Below are positions 1 to 10,497 of a stretch of 37,458 nucleotides of DNA, in pieces; the stretch's first letter is position 1; the number at the start of each line of letters is the position of its first letter. The stretch is taken from NCBI GenBank assembly GCA_002154585.1, contig MUNG01000006.1, forward strand, positions 1-37,458. Reading direction: 5' to 3'. The position numbers were made by a program, and so were the translations under genes. The notes below the pieces were generated by a model. That model worked only from the letters and a program-made list of their open reading frames with translations. It did not search any database and was not told the DNA's origin. The stretch comes from Streptomyces pseudogriseolus. Lineage in GTDB: Bacteria; Actinomycetota; Actinomycetes; Streptomycetales; Streptomycetaceae.

Positions 1-248
1 TCGCTTCCTTTGTACTCACCCTCTCGGGCTTTCCTCCGGGCGCTTCCCTTCGGTCTTGCGTTTCCGACTCTATCAGATCTTTCCGATCCGATTTCCTCGG
101 TGCTTTCCAGGTCGACGCTTTCGCGCTTTCCTTTCCGGCGGATCCGACTTTATCAGAGATTCTGAGTCGGTTTTCCCATCCCCACCGGGCACTGGTTCCC
201 GACCGCGTGAAGTGGTCGGGTGCCCGCTCGGGAGGAGTTGTAAACGTA
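1..248 (-). promoter_or_regulatory. Leader/promoter region of an rRNA operon (16S gene lies left of the window)
   Basis: Read on the minus strand, this stretch has the purine-rich texture I recall for the leader upstream of 16S rRNA in Streptomyces: GGAAAG-type repeats, then AAGCCCGAGAGGGTGAGTAC close to the left edge. Three -10-like TANNNT hexamers face left: TACGTT at 243-248, with TTGCAT at 267-272 as a possible -35 and an 18-bp spacer; TAAAGT at 147-152; and TAGAGT at 67-72. Multiple promoters are normal for streptomycete rrn operons. A hairpin at 198-220 (CCCGACC/GGTCGGG) lies within the leader of the first one. The 16S gene itself is not in the window, so the identification depends on recalled similarity. 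Confidence 0.7.
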
Positions 249-252
249 CTGG

Positions 253-288
253 AGCGGGGCGCCCCGATGCAAATCGAGGCGCCCCGCT
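253..288 (-). terminator. Hairpin after rnj, overlapping the first rrn promoter
   Basis: AGCGGGGCGCC (253-263) pairs perfectly with GGCGCCCCGCT (278-288), and CGAT/ATCG extends the stem inwards after one mismatch, leaving a four-base loop. It starts 35 bp beyond the rnj stop and has no T tract, as is usual for streptomycete terminators. The TTGCAT -35 candidate of the rrn promoter sits in its apex. Confidence 0.6.
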
Positions 289-322
289 GCCGGTTGACGC
301 GTGCGTGGAGTCCGACGGACCG

Positions 323-2008
323 TCAGACCTCGACCACCACGGGCAGGATCATCGGCCGGCGCCGGTAGGTGTCGGAGACCCACTTGCCCAGCGTGCGGCG
401 GACGAGCTGCTGCAGTTGGTGGGCTTCCACGACCCCGTCCTGGGCCGAGCGCTCGAGCGCCTCGGTGATCCGGGGGATCACGTCGACGAACGCCGAGTCC
501 TCGATGCCCGAGCCGCGGGCCTGGATGTGCGGTCCTCCGGTGATCTTTCCGGTGGAGGCGTCCATGACCACGAAGACCGAGATGATGCCCTCGTCGCCGA
601 GGATTTTGCGGTCCTTGAGCGCGGGTTCGCCGACGTCGCCCACGGAGAGGCCGTCGACGTAGACGTAGCCCGCCTGGACCTTGCCGGAGATCTTGGCCTT
701 GCCCTGGACAAGGTCGACGACCACGCCGTCCTCGGCGATGACGATGCGGTCGTGCGGCACGCCGGTCAGGGCGCCGAGTTCGGCGTTGGCGCGCAGATGG
801 CGCCATTCGCCGTGGACCGGCATCAGGTTCTTCGGGCGGCAGATGTTGTAGAAGTACAGCAGCTCGCCGGCCGAGGCGTGCCCGGAGACGTGGACCTTGG
901 CGTTGCCCTTGTGGACGACGTTGGCGCCCCAGCGGGTCAGGCCGTTGATCACGCGGTAGACCGCGTTCTCGTTGCCGGGGATCAGCGACGACGCCAGGAT
1001 CACCGTGTCGCCCTCGACGATGCGGATCTGGTGGTCGCGGTTGGCCATGCGGGACAGCGCGGCCATCGGCTCGCCCTGCGAACCCGTGCAGACCAGGACC
1101 ACCTCGCTGTCGGGGAGGTCGTCGAGCGTCTTGACGTCCACGACCAGGCCCGGCGGAACCTTCAGATAGCCGAGATCACGGGCGATGCCCATGTTGCGCA
1201 CCATGGACCGGCCGACGAAGGCGACTCTGCGGCCGTACTCGTAGGCGGCGTCCAGGATCTGCTGGATGCGGTGGACGTGGCTGGCGAAGCTCGCCACGAT
1301 GATCCGCTTGCGGGCGCCGGCGAACACCTGGCGCAGCACGTTCGAGATGTCGCGCTCGGGCGGGACGAAGCCCGGGACCTCGGCGTTCGTCGAGTCGGAG
1401 AGGAGGAGGTCGATGCCCTCCTCGCTGAGCCGGGCGAACGCGTGCAGGTCGGTGAGGCGGCGGTCCAGCGGGAGCTGGTCCATCTTGAAGTCGCCCGTGT
1501 GCACCGCCATGCCGGCGGGCGTGCGGATGGCCACGGCCAGCGCGTCCGGGATGGAGTGGTTGACCGCCACGAACTCGCAGTCGAAGGGGCCGATGCGCTC
1601 GCGCTGCCCCTCCGCCACCTGGAGGGTGTACGGGCGGATGCGGTGCTCCTGGAGCTTGGCCTCGATGAGGGCGAGGGTGAGCTTGGAGCCGATCAGCGGG
1701 ATGTCCGGCTTCTCGCGCAGGAGGAAGGGGACGCCGCCGATGTGGTCCTCGTGGCCGTGCGTGAGGACGATGCCCTCGATGTTGTCGAGACGGTCCCGGA
1801 TGGACGAGAAGTCCGGCAGGATCAGGTCGATTCCGGGCTGCTCCTCCTCGGGGAAGAGCACTCCGCAGTCGACGATCAGCAGGCGGCCTCCGTACTCGAA
1901 GACCGTCATGTTGCGGCCGATCTCGCCGAGGCCGCCGAGCGGGGTGACCCGCAGGCCGCCTTCGGGCAGCGGCGGGGGCGGGCCGAGTTCAGGATGCGGA
2001 TGACTCAA
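323..2008 (-). CDS. rnj: Ribonuclease J (metallo-beta-lactamase/beta-CASP RNase)
   Basis: 561 aa. RNase J combines endonuclease and 5'-to-3' exonuclease activity in mRNA decay and rRNA maturation, in the cytoplasm. The metallo-beta-lactamase core shows HGHEDH at residues 84-89, which binds the two metal ions, followed by further ligand motifs NHSIPD and HTGDFKMD. The beta-CASP part includes SFASHVHR and GNAKVHVSGHAS, then PVHGEWRH. Length and order match actinobacterial RNase J. The start is TTG at 2006-2008, preceded at good spacing by GAGGAG; no better start exists. It is followed by a hairpin and then the rRNA leader, and lies 153 bp downstream of dapA on the same strand, so co-transcription with dapA is likely. 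Confidence 0.96.
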   Translation of the reverse strand: MSHPHPELGPPPPLPEGGLRVTPLGGLGEIGRNMTVFEYGGRLLIVDCGVLFPEEEQPGIDLILPDFSSIRDRLDNIEGIVLTHGHEDHIGGVPFLLREKPDIPLIGSKLTLALIEAKLQEHRIRPYTLQVAEGQRERIGPFDCEFVAVNHSIPDALAVAIRTPAGMAVHTGDFKMDQLPLDRRLTDLHAFARLSEEGIDLLLSDSTNAEVPGFVPPERDISNVLRQVFAGARKRIIVASFASHVHRIQQILDAAYEYGRRVAFVGRSMVRNMGIARDLGYLKVPPGLVVDVKTLDDLPDSEVVLVCTGSQGEPMAALSRMANRDHQIRIVEGDTVILASSLIPGNENAVYRVINGLTRWGANVVHKGNAKVHVSGHASAGELLYFYNICRPKNLMPVHGEWRHLRANAELGALTGVPHDRIVIAEDGVVVDLVQGKAKISGKVQAGYVYVDGLSVGDVGEPALKDRKILGDEGIISVFVVMDASTGKITGGPHIQARGSGIEDSAFVDVIPRITEALERSAQDGVVEAHQLQQLVRRTLGKWVSDTYRRRPMILPVVVEV

Positions 2009-2161
2009 AAGACTCTCCTCACCACACGCGCCACGTACCGGTCGGGCACGTGGCGCGCATGACGTTCGTGCAGAAGCAGTTGTCGTAAAGGGGTGCGGGC
2101 ACCGGTGTCCCGCGTATTCAGTTGTGAGGTCCGTCTGCGCGCCCGGGCGCGCGAAGTCTGA

Positions 2162-3064
2162 TTACTGGAGTTGTACCCCGCCGGCGGCAAGATCGATCTT
2201 GAGCTGCTCGATCTCTTCGGGCGTGCACTCGACCATGGGGGCGCGCAGGGGTCCCGCGGGGAGGCCCTTGAGGGTGAGCGCCGCCTTGGTGGTCATGACG
2301 CCCTGGGTGCGGAACATGCCCGTGTAGACGGGGAGCAGCTTCTGGTGGATCTCGGTGGCCTTCTGGACGTCGCCGGAGGTGTACGCGTCGACCAGGGCGC
2401 GCAGCTCGGGGGTGACGACGTGGCCGACGACGGAGACGAAGCCGACCGCGCCGATGGAGAGCAGCGGCAGGTTGAGCATGTCGTCGCCGGAGTACCAGGC
2501 GAGTCCGGAGCGGGCGATGGCCCAGCCGGCGCGGCCGAGGTCGCCCTTGGCGTCCTTGTTGGCGACGATGCGGGGGTGCTCGGCGAGGCGGACGAGCGTC
2601 TCGGTGCTGATCGGGACGCCGCTGCGGCCGGGGATGTCATAGAGCATCACGGGCAGTCCGGCGGCGTCGGCGACGGCCGTGAAGTGCCGGTAGAGGCCCT
2701 CCTGCGGGGGCTTGTTGTAGTACGGCGTGACGACCAGCAGGCCGTGGGCGCCGGCGCGCTCCGCCGCGCGGGCCAGTTCCATGCTGTGGTGGGTGTCGTT
2801 GGTGCCGACACCGGCCACGACGTGGGCGCGGTCGCCGACCGCGTCCACGATCGCCCGTACGAGATCCGCTTTCTCCGCGTCGCTGGTGGTGGGGGACTCG
2901 CCGGTGGTGCCGTTGACGATCAGGCCGTCGTTGCCTGCGTCCACCAGGTGGGTGGCGAGCCGCTGAGCGCCGTCGAGGTCGAGTGCGCCGTCCGCCGTGA
3001 AGGGCGTGACCATGGCGGTGAGGACCCGCCCGAAGGGGGTCTGCGGAGTCGAGGTCGGAGCCAT
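2162..3064 (-). CDS. dapA: 4-hydroxy-tetrahydrodipicolinate synthase
   Basis: 300 aa, the usual DapA length. It condenses pyruvate with aspartate semialdehyde in the first committed step of lysine and diaminopimelate synthesis. Visible signatures are GTTGES (52-57), Tyr142 in LYDIPGR, and Lys170 in IVANKDAKGD as the Schiff-base lysine. ATG start at 3064; no strong Shine-Dalgarno is visible. A -10-like TAGCGT lies about a dozen bases before the start codon, so a very short leader is possible, but a better-spaced promoter candidate lies at 3188-3217. dapB is in the same window but in a separate cluster, and rnj follows on the same strand. Confidence 0.95.
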   Translation of the reverse strand: MAPTSTPQTPFGRVLTAMVTPFTADGALDLDGAQRLATHLVDAGNDGLIVNGTTGESPTTSDAEKADLVRAIVDAVGDRAHVVAGVGTNDTHHSMELARAAERAGAHGLLVVTPYYNKPPQEGLYRHFTAVADAAGLPVMLYDIPGRSGVPISTETLVRLAEHPRIVANKDAKGDLGRAGWAIARSGLAWYSGDDMLNLPLLSIGAVGFVSVVGHVVTPELRALVDAYTSGDVQKATEIHQKLLPVYTGMFRTQGVMTTKAALTLKGLPAGPLRAPMVECTPEEIEQLKIDLAAGGVQLQ

Positions 3065-3137
3065 GGGTTACACGCTACTCGTTGCTCAGGTCGGGGTCTT
3101 CCCTCGGGGGAGGCGACCCAGGGGTGCGAAGGGGGGA

Positions 3138-3175
3138 CCCGGCACTGCCTGCTCGGGGGTTCAGGCAGTGCCGGG
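3138..3175 (-). terminator. Perfect 14-bp hairpin between thyX and dapA
   Basis: CCCGGCACTGCCTG (3138-3151) and CAGGCAGTGCCGGG (3162-3175) are perfect inverted repeats with a 10-base loop. It is 112 bp beyond the thyX stop and 73 bp before the dapA start. It can terminate thyX transcripts; if the promoter at 3188-3217 is used, it would also form the 5' end of the dapA mRNA. Confidence 0.7.
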
Positions 3176-3187
3176 CCCGTTTGATCA

Positions 3188-3217
3188 GGCTAGATGAACT
3201 TCGCGAAATGCCGCAAT
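3188..3217 (-). promoter_or_regulatory. Candidate dapA promoter
   Basis: Minus-strand TTGCGG (3212-3217) and TAGCCT (3188-3193) are 18 bp apart, resembling a sigma-70/HrdB promoter. Predicted transcription would start near 3181, directly before the 14-bp hairpin. Prediction from consensus only. Confidence 0.35.
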
Positions 3218-3287
3218 ACAGACACTTCACTCGGCTGATGCATACATCTGTGCTCGGCTGCCGCGCCGGGGCTCGGCAGGGCGCCAC

Positions 3288-4028
3288 CTACGGGGCGACG
3301 CGCCCGTTGGCGTTGAACGCGGCGTACGTCAGCGGCATGAGGCGGGCCCACTCGGCCTCCATCTTCTCGCCGACCATCTCGATCTCCCGCTGCGGGAAGG
3401 ACGGCACCTTCGCCAGCTCGTGCTGGGTGCGCAGGCCGAGGAAGTGCATCAGCGAGCGGGCGTTGCACGTGGCGTACATCGACGAGTACAGGCCGACGGG
3501 GAGCACCGCGCGGGCGACCTCGCGGGCCACGCCGGCCGCCAGCATCTCCTGGTACGCCTCGTAGGACTGCCGGTACGACTCCTCCATGGCGCGTCCGACG
3601 AGCTGCTGCTGGTCGGGGGTGCCCTCGACGAAGCGGTACTTGCCGGGGCGGCCCTCCTGGACCAGCTTGCGGTCGGCGTCCGGGACGTAGAAGACCGGCT
3701 GGAGCTCCCGGTAGCGGCCCGACTCCTCGTTGTAGGACCAGCCGACGCGGTGCCGCATGAACTCGCGGAAGACGAAGATCGGGGCGCTGACGAAGAAGGT
3801 CATCGAGTTGTGCTCGAAGGGGCTGCCGTGCCGGTCCCGCATCAGGTAGTTGATCAGGCCCTTGGACCGCTCGGGGTCCTTGCCGAGCTCGTCCAGGGAC
3901 TGCTCGCCGATCGTGGAGACGCGGGCGGCGAACAGCACGTCGGCGTCGGACGCGGTGTGCTTCACCAGCTCGACGGTCACATCGCTGCGGAAGCCGGGCT
4001 TGAGGTCGTCGGCAGGGGTGTCGGTCAC
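3288..4028 (-). CDS. thyX: Flavin-dependent thymidylate synthase
   Basis: 246 aa. ThyX makes dTMP from dUMP using methylene-tetrahydrofolate, with FAD and NADPH as reductants. The family signature is clear: RHR at 92-94, then S98, NEES (100-103) and GRY (104-106). The canonical pattern is RHR, seven residues, Ser; here eight residues separate RHR from Ser103, a one-residue insertion. Start is GTG at 4026-4028 with GGAAGGA upstream. The gene is divergent from the PH-like membrane protein and is followed by a 223-bp gap carrying a strong hairpin, so it is probably monocistronic. Confidence 0.95.
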   Translation of the reverse strand: MTDTPADDLKPGFRSDVTVELVKHTASDADVLFAARVSTIGEQSLDELGKDPERSKGLINYLMRDRHGSPFEHNSMTFFVSAPIFVFREFMRHRVGWSYNEESGRYRELQPVFYVPDADRKLVQEGRPGKYRFVEGTPDQQQLVGRAMEESYRQSYEAYQEMLAAGVAREVARAVLPVGLYSSMYATCNARSLMHFLGLRTQHELAKVPSFPQREIEMVGEKMEAEWARLMPLTYAAFNANGRVAP

Positions 4029-4178
4029 GGCGTGGAGGGTCCTTCCATCACGTCTGGGGCGCCGCCCACTCTACGGCCGCGGCGGCGGGGCCGTCCGGAC
4101 CCCCGAGGGTGGTGACCGGTGACACAGATCGATAGCCTCACCGGGCACAGCCCCTGCATGGATCGAGTGAGGACCACC

Positions 4179-4736
4179 GTGCCCCTGCCCTTCCTGACGG
4201 CCGACCGCGCTTTCAACACGGCGGACGACGTCGCTCTGCCGCACGACGACCGGGACCGCTGGCGGCGTCCCTACCGGCCCGGCCCCTGGCGGGTGGGAGC
4301 GGCGGCCGTCCTGCTGCTGCTCGCCTCGTTCGTGCTGTTCTCGTCCGTGATCATCGCGGTGACGGCCGCGCCCGCGTCGGCCGCCACCGTGTTCGCGTTC
4401 GCGCTGGTCATCGTGGTGGCCGCGCTGCGGCTGCTGCGCATGGGCGTGTGGGTGAGCGCCCGCGGGCTGCGTCACGTGGCCTTCGTCAGCACCCGTACGA
4501 CCGCCTGGGACCAGGTCGTGTCGGTGCGCACGGTTCAGCAGCCGGTGCGCTGGCTCGGGCTGCCCCGGACCGTGCAGGGGCAGGCGCTGACGCTGCACCG
4601 GCGGGGCCGCTCGGCGGAGGCGCCGTCGCCGCTGCTGACCTCGCACAACGCGGACTTCCTGGGGCGCGATCCGCTGGCCTTCGACCGCGCGGCCGACACG
4701 GTCGAGGCGTGGGCGTCCGAGTACGGGCGGGCCTGA
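4179..4736 (+). CDS. Membrane protein with PH-like domain
   Basis: 185 aa from the GTG at 4179, chosen because TGAGGA ends five bases before it; upstream in-frame starts at 4119 (GTG) and 4158 (ATG) have poorer ribosome sites. Two hydrophobic helices follow an N-terminal basic segment, one around AAAVLLLLASFVLFSS and one around FAFALVIVVAALRLL. A C-terminal domain of about 110 residues (from VSARGLRHV through DQVVSVRT) has the pattern of bacterial PH domains found in actinobacterial membrane proteins. Role unknown. It converges with the following minus-strand gene, 15 bp away. Confidence 0.75.
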   Translation: MPLPFLTADRAFNTADDVALPHDDRDRWRRPYRPGPWRVGAAAVLLLLASFVLFSSVIIAVTAAPASAATVFAFALVIVVAALRLLRMGVWVSARGLRHVAFVSTRTTAWDQVVSVRTVQQPVRWLGLPRTVQGQALTLHRRGRSAEAPSPLLTSHNADFLGRDPLAFDRAADTVEAWASEYGRA

Positions 4737-4751
4737 CGCCGGTCCGCGCGC

Positions 4752-5195
4752 TCAGGAGGCGGTGCGGCGCAGGGCGATGGCCCGCTGCATCGCCTTGCGG
4801 GCGCGCGGGGTGTCCCGGGCGTCGTGGTAGGCCACGGCGAGCCGGAACCAGCTGCGCCAGTCGTCGGGAGCGTCCTCCGTCTCGGCCTTGCGCAGCGCGA
4901 AGACCTCGTCCGCCGACTCGCGGTCGATGCGGCCGCTGGGCAGCCGCCTGAGATTGTCCACGGGCAGGCCGCCCTCCGCGTCCAGCTCGGCGGCGAGCCG
5001 GTTGGCGGCCCGGACGAACTGGGTGTTCTTCCAGAGGAACCACACACCGATGACCGGCAGGATCAGCACGGCCACCCCGAAGGTGACCGTGAGAAGCGTG
5101 CCGGCCTTGATGAGCAGCACGCCGCGGCTGCCGACCAGGACGAAGTAGACGACCAGGACGGCGGCCGTGAGGGCGTAGGAGATCTTCGCGCGCAT
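4752..5195 (-). CDS. Small membrane protein with TPR-like tail
   Basis: 147 aa. Two transmembrane helices lie at about residues 7-28 and 34-54, followed by a soluble tail whose last 40 residues (DDWRSWFRLAVAYHDARDT then ARKAMQRAIAL) look like a tetratricopeptide helical pair. The ATG is 15 bp after the dapB stop with no clear Shine-Dalgarno, which suggests translational coupling to dapB at the end of the pnp cluster. Function unknown; the same arrangement is, as far as I recall, conserved in Streptomyces. Confidence 0.75.
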   Translation of the reverse strand: MRAKISYALTAAVLVVYFVLVGSRGVLLIKAGTLLTVTFGVAVLILPVIGVWFLWKNTQFVRAANRLAAELDAEGGLPVDNLRRLPSGRIDRESADEVFALRKAETEDAPDDWRSWFRLAVAYHDARDTPRARKAMQRAIALRRTAS

Positions 5196-5210
5196 AGGGG
5201 TGGGACCGGC

Positions 5211-7377
<2,167 letters not shown>

Positions 7378-7381
<4 letters not shown>

Positions 7382-9600
7382 TTGGCGGCGTCGTCCTTCT
7401 TGTCGTCGGCGGCGTCGTCCTCGCCCTCGATCACGGGGATCAGGGAGAGCTTGCCGCGGGAGTCGATCTCGGCGATCTCGACCTGGACCTTGTGGCCCAC
7501 GCCGAGGACGTCCTCGACGTTCTCCACGCGCTTGCCGCCGGCCAGCTTGCGGATCTGCGAGATGTGCAGCAGACCGTCCTTGCCGGGCAGCAGGGAGACG
7601 AACGCACCGAAGGTGGTGGTCTTGACGACCGTACCCAGGTAGCGCTCGCCGACCTCGGGCATCGTCGGATTGGCGATGCCGTTGATCGTGGCGCGGGCGG
7701 CCTCGGCGGCCGGGCCGTCGGCGGCACCGATGTAGATGGTGCCGTCGTCCTCGATCGTGATCTCGGCGCCGGTGTCCTCCTGGATCTGGTTGATCATCTT
7801 GCCCTTGGGGCCGATGACTTCGCCGATCTTGTCGACCGGGATCTTCACGGTGATGATCCGCGGCGCGTTCGGGGACATCTCGTCCGGCGTGTCGATCGCT
7901 TCCATCATCACGTCGAGGATGTGGAGGCGGGCGTCACGGGCCTGCTTGAGGGCGGCGGCCAGGACGGAGGCGGGGATGCCGTCCAGCTTGGTGTCGAGCT
8001 GGAGGGCGGTCACGAACTCCTTGGTGCCGGCGACCTTGAAGTCCATGTCGCCGAAGGCGTCCTCCGCACCGAGGATGTCGGTGAGGGTGACGTAGTGCGT
8101 CTCGCCCTCGATCTCCTGGGAGATCAGGCCCATGGCGATACCGGCGACGGGGGCCTTCAGCGGCACACCGGCGTTCAGCAGCGACATGGTGGAGGCGCAG
8201 ACGGAGCCCATGGACGTCGAGCCGTTGGAGCCGAGGGCCTCGGACACCTGGCGGATCGCGTAGGGGAACTCCTCGCGGGTCGGCAGGACCGGGATCAGGG
8301 CGCGCTCGGCGAGGGCGCCGTGACCGATCTCGCGGCGCTTCGGGGAGCCGACGCGGCCGGTCTCACCGGTGGAGTACGGCGGGAAGTTGTAGTTGTGCAT
8401 GTAGCGCTTGCGGGTCACCGGGGAGAGGGTGTCCAGCTGCTGCTCCATGCGCAGCATGTTCAGCGTGGTGACGCCCAGGATCTGGGTCTCACCACGCTCG
8501 AACAGCGCGGAGCCGTGCACGCGCGGGATGGCCTCGACCTCGGCGGCCAGGGTGCGGATGTCGGTGACACCGCGGCCGTCGATGCGCTTCTTCTCCTTGA
8601 TCACGCGCTCGCGGACCAGCTGCTTGGTGAGCGAGCGGTACGCGGCGGAGATCTCCTTCTCGCGGCCCTCGAACTCCGGCAGGAGCTTCTCGGCGGCGAG
8701 CTGCTTGACGCGGTCCAGCTCGGCCTCGCGCTCCTGCTTGCCGGCGATGGTGAGCGCCTGGGCGAGCTCGGGCCTGACGGCCGCGGTGAGCGCCTCCAGG
8801 ACGTCGTCCTGGTAGTCGAGGAAGATCGGGAACTCGGCGGTCGGCTTGGCGGCCTTCGCGGCGAGGTCGGCCTGGGCCTTGCAGAGCACCTTGATGAAGG
8901 GCTTCGCGGCGTCCAGACCGGCGGCGACGACCTCCTCCGTCGGCGCCTCGGCGCCGCCCTCGACGAGCTTGATCGTCTTCTCGGTGGCCTCGGCCTCGAC
9001 CATCATGATCGCGACGTCGCCGTCCTCCAGGACGCGGCCCGCGACGACCATGTCGAAGACGGCGTCCTCGAGCTCGGTGTGCGTCGGGAAGGCGACCCAC
9101 TGGCCGCGGATCAGCGCGACGCGGACGCCGCCGATCGGGCCGGAGAAGGGCAGGCCGGCCAGCTGCGTGGACGCGGAGGCGGCGTTGATCGCCACGACGT
9201 CGTACAGGTGGTCGGGGTTGAGCGCCATGATCGTGGCGACGACCTGGATCTCGTTGCGCAGGCCCTTCTTGAAGGACGGGCGCAGCGGGCGGTCGATCAG
9301 ACGGCAGGTGAGGATGGCGTCCTCGGAGGGACGGCCCTCACGGCGGAAGAACGAGCCGGGGATCTTCCCGGCCGCGTACATCCGCTCCTCGACGTCCACC
9401 GTGAGGGGGAAGAAGTCGAGCTGGTCCTTGGGGTTCTTGGAAGCGGTGGTGGCCGACAGCACCATGGTGTCGTCGTCCAGGTAGGCCACGGCGGAGCCGG
9501 CGGCCTGACGGGCCAGACGGCCCGTCTCGAAGCGGATGGTGCGGGTGCCGAAGGAGCCGTTGTCGATGACGGCCTCGGCGTAGTGGGTCTCGTTCTCCAC
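7378..9600 (-). CDS. pnp: Polynucleotide phosphorylase / guanosine pentaphosphate synthetase
   Basis: 740 aa, full length. PNPase is a trimeric 3'-to-5' phosphorolytic exoribonuclease that also adds 3' tails; the streptomycete enzyme was first described as GpsI. Order of domains: first RNase PH domain (about 10-150), helical linker, second RNase PH domain (about 345-570) with [12 protein letters not shown] domain with [12 protein letters not shown] (about 608-620), and an S1 domain (about 650-720). The C-terminus is acidic and lysine-rich. Start is GTG at 9600 with GGAGAA upstream. It follows rpsO after a 394-bp spacer and overlaps the M16 gene. Readthrough transcription and RNase III cleavage in the spacer are known in S. 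coelicolor. Confidence 0.97.
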
Positions 9601-9779
9601 CAGCGTGTTCTCCGTTTACTTGTCGTCTTTCGTCCCGCTCGCCCGTGTGGCGGGGGGACGGGGCGGAGAAGCGCTCCACTGGTGCGGGCCGGTCTTCGAT
9701 CGAAGCACCCGGGGTTCACTCTCCCGGGGGCCACTACCGAGGACCGGCGGCGGCGAGGTGCGCTTCCCCTCGTACGGGG

Positions 9780-9821
9780 GACGTCGGATGACGTCCGGTG
9801 GACGTCGGATGACGTCCGGTG
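9780..9821. repeat. Perfect tandem 21-bp repeat
   Basis: Two identical 21-bp copies lie at 9780-9800 and 9801-9821. Each contains GACGTC, four bases, then GACGTC, so each copy is itself partly palindromic. The pair could form hairpins in the rpsO-pnp readthrough RNA or bind a protein. Confidence 0.85.
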
Positions 9822-9949
9822 TGATGGTCCGTGGGTCGCATACCCGATGCGACGGGGGTCATCACGTCGAGTCGTGGTTCTTGCCTGATTCGTTCTTGCG
9901 TTGTGTTACCACACTACAAAGGCGCGGTGACACTCCGCACGTACAGCAA

Positions 9950-9984
9950 AGGGAGCGGCCCCCTTGTCCCGGGAACCGCTCCCT
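9950..9984 (-). terminator. Hairpin after rpsO (terminator or RNase III target)
   Basis: AGGGAGCGG (9950-9958) pairs with CCGCTCCCT (9976-9984); the minus strand continues with TTTGC after the stem. It begins 10 bp after the rpsO stop. It matches the place where S. coelicolor rpsO transcripts terminate or are cut by RNase III (AbsB). Confidence 0.65.
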
Positions 9985-9994
9985 CCACGGCGTC

Positions 9995-10282
9995 TTACTT
10001 GGCGCCCGCCGCACCGCGGCGGATGCCGAGGCGCTCGACCAGCGCACGGAAGCGCTGGATGTCCTTCTTGGCGAGGTACTGCAGCAGCCGGCGGCGCTGA
10101 CCGACGAGGATCAGCAGGCCACGGCGGGAGTGGTGGTCGTGCTTGTGGGTCTTCAGGTGCTCCGTCAGGTCGGAGATCCGACGGGACAGCAGAGCGACCT
10201 GGACCTCGGGGGAGCCGGTGTCACCCTCCTTGGTGCCGAACTCGGAGATGATCTGCTTCTTCACTGCGGCGTCGAGAGACAC
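9995..10282 (-). CDS. rpsO: 30S ribosomal protein S15
   Basis: 95 aa, typical S15 length and full family pattern: [20 protein letters not shown] near the N-terminus, then [16 protein letters not shown] and [11 protein letters not shown]15 binds 16S rRNA early in assembly of the small subunit platform. The start is GTG at 10282 with GAGGAG eight bases or so upstream. First gene of the rpsO - pnp - M16 - dapB transcription unit. Confidence 0.97.
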   Translation of the reverse strand: MSLDAAVKKQIISEFGTKEGDTGSPEVQVALLSRRISDLTEHLKTHKHDHHSRRGLLILVGQRRRLLQYLAKKDIQRFRALVERLGIRRGAAGAK

Positions 10283-10497
10283 GCGTACTCCTCATGATCT
10301 GTGAGTGGCCACCGAGTGCCCCCGGTCTGCGTCTCGGGGGGTCTTCCATGACTCGGAAGGCGGGGATCCGCTGGGCGCGGCCTCCAGAGCGCGGGAGGGC
10401 TCCGGGGGTGCGTACACATACGGCCGTGGGCCAGCGTACCAGGGCTTCCGTCGCCGACGGCCCGGGGCCGGCCGTCCCGGGCAGGTGGGCCGGCGTC

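Larger units (their letters stand above)
9601..9994 (-). other. rpsO-pnp intergenic region
   Basis: No gene was seen in these 394 bp. They contain the rpsO hairpin (9950-9984), a tandem 21-bp repeat (9780-9821) and a palindrome CTTCGATCGAAG (9694-9705) flanked by GGTGC (9681-9685) and GCACC (9705-9709), which can form a longer stem. In S. coelicolor this spacer holds a pnp promoter and RNase III sites; I could not place the promoter with confidence here. Confidence 0.6.

Noticed and set aside
56..2062. 668-aa plus-strand frame over rnj and the left edge
   Set aside because: Antisense to RNase J and runs through the rrn leader and hairpin.
9780..9821. Attachment site or integration scar
   Set aside because: No integrase, tRNA or foreign segment nearby; a simple tandem duplication in the spacer.
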